22,455 nucleotides of DNA from a virus. Both the position numbers and the translations under genes were made by a program. Positions 21,903-22,455 of this stretch are shown here, piece after piece. The notes under the pieces are model-generated. The model was not told the origin of the DNA, made no database searches, and was given only the letters and a program-made list of their open reading frames with translations. The DNA lies in the IMG/VR virus record IMGVR_UViG_3300020283_000034, positions 1 through 22,455 of that record, one strand, 5' to 3'. The first letter of the stretch is position 1, and every line of letters begins with the position of its first letter.

Positions 21903-22455
21903 ATGAGGAATATGGAAGAGTTCTGCTACCCAATCTTTGAGTGGGAGTATGACAATAAAGCTTTAAAAGAAAGTATGGATAAAATGCCAGCTTCTTTTGA
22001 AATGTGGACACCATTTGCACGTGAATTAAAATCTAAAGCAGATTTATATCCATCTGAACAAAAGAAACATGAAGACCCAATGATGAAGATGTTGGGTATG
22101 ATTGATGGCAAACCAATATTTCCAGGTCTTGAAGGTTATTATGAGATGAAATGCCCTGAGTTTCTAGATGACCCATATATAAAGAGTCTGAGAGATAAAA
22201 TTAATTTACCTATAGAACCTCATAACTGTGCATTCGTAAAGATACCTGCGGGTTTTAATTTAAGACCTCATAAAGATATTAATAGAAAGTGTGCAATACA
22301 TTTTCCATTTAATTTTGATGATGCACCCACTTTGTTCTTTAATGATAGAAAAGATACACAATGGACCTATGCTCATGTGCATAGCTGTCCAGCAGTATTA
22401 AATATTCTAGAGGTTCATGGTGTAAATAATTCTGGTCAACCTGACAGATTTTGTT
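21903..22455 (+). CDS. Partial 2OG-Fe(II) oxygenase-like protein (runs off right edge)
   Basis: The plus-strand frame from the ATG at 21903 is open to the window end (184 codons). It starts MRNMEEFCYPIFEWEYD. Residues 111-136 have a double-stranded beta-helix pattern with FVKIPAGFNLRPHKD, where H123 and D125 form an iron-binding H-x-D motif, followed by IHFPFNF. Later EVHGVNNSG supplies a distal His (H172), and R182 in PDRF would bind 2-oxoglutarate. This order is that of 2OG-Fe(II) dioxygenases, which are common in marine T4-like phages; substrate is unknown. A second in-frame ATG at 21912 is possible. No Shine-Dalgarno is evident. It is one of two genes on this strand. Confidence 0.82.
   Translation, partial: MRNMEEFCYPIFEWEYDNKALKESMDKMPASFEMWTPFARELKSKADLYPSEQKKHEDPMMKMLGMIDGKPIFPGLEGYYEMKCPEFLDDPYIKSLRDKINLPIEPHNCAFVKIPAGFNLRPHKDINRKCAIHFPFNFDDAPTLFFNDRKDTQWTYAHVHSCPAVLNILEVHGVNNSGQPDRFC

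Noticed and set aside
21926-22111. Minus-strand frame inside the right-edge gene
   Set aside because: The plus-strand frame is open to the edge and carries oxygenase motifs; the minus frame has none.
1-22455. Inteins, introns, homing endonucleases, tRNAs or CRISPR arrays
   Set aside because: The usual targets (gp17, gp20, gp23, UvsW) are uninterrupted, and I found no cloverleaf or regularly spaced repeat array.

Overview
This window reads as part of the structural and recombination core of a T4-like myovirus genome, of the marine kind. The evidence is a near-continuous set of T4 homologues (gp46, gp47, gp55, UvsW, UvsY, gp23, gp22, gp21, gp67-like, gp20, gp19, gp18, gp17, gp16) plus gp13 and PhoH, with very AT-rich DNA, tightly packed or overlapping genes, and T4-type late promoter boxes (TATAAATA and close variants). 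The low GC and gene content suggest a pelagic bacterial host such as SAR11, but that is inference; nothing in the sequence names the host. I see no integrase, transposase, tRNA, rRNA or CRISPR array, and no gene-free stretch of 300 bases.

Layout, left to right (nearly all genes are on the minus strand, so expression runs right to left). 1-620 is the 5' part of a virion-type protein, probably DUF5824. 628-7069 is the recombination and late-control block: gp46 and gp47 (Rad50/Mre11-like nuclease), an overlapping nucleotidyltransferase and P-loop kinase pair, a hidden 43-aa membrane protein, the late sigma factor gp55, the helicase UvsW, a small unknown protein and the mediator UvsY. PhoH (7175-7858) is on the plus strand and splits this block from the head genes. 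7931-8853 holds a tail-tube-like protein and a small protein with a putative capsid-targeting leader. 8925-17113 is the head cassette: major capsid gp23, a greatly enlarged scaffold gp22, protease gp21, an unknown 126-aa protein, two prohead-core proteins, neck protein gp13 and portal gp20. 17184-19548 encodes tail tube gp19 and sheath gp18. 19654-21868 encodes the terminase pair gp17/gp16. From 21903 a plus-strand gene, probably a 2OG-Fe(II) oxygenase, runs off the right edge.

The genes form one assembly line. gp55 directs the host polymerase to late boxes, gp20/67/68/22/23 build the prohead, gp21 cuts the core and capsid proteins, gp16/gp17 package DNA made by the recombination module (46/47/UvsW/UvsY), and gp13, gp18 and gp19 complete the neck and tail.

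The most notable observations are: (1) late-promoter boxes placed exactly four bases before several start codons that lack a usable Shine-Dalgarno, which predicts leaderless late mRNAs; (2) a kinase and nucleotidyltransferase, which I recall as one fused protein in related phages, here split by a frame change with a 106-base overlap; (3) a 701-aa scaffold with a repeated acidic/basic array, an EF-hand loop and eight V-x-E-M sites; (4) small genes too short for usual ORF cutoffs at 4073-4204 and 14432-14593; and (5) possible gp21 cleavage sites across several small head proteins.
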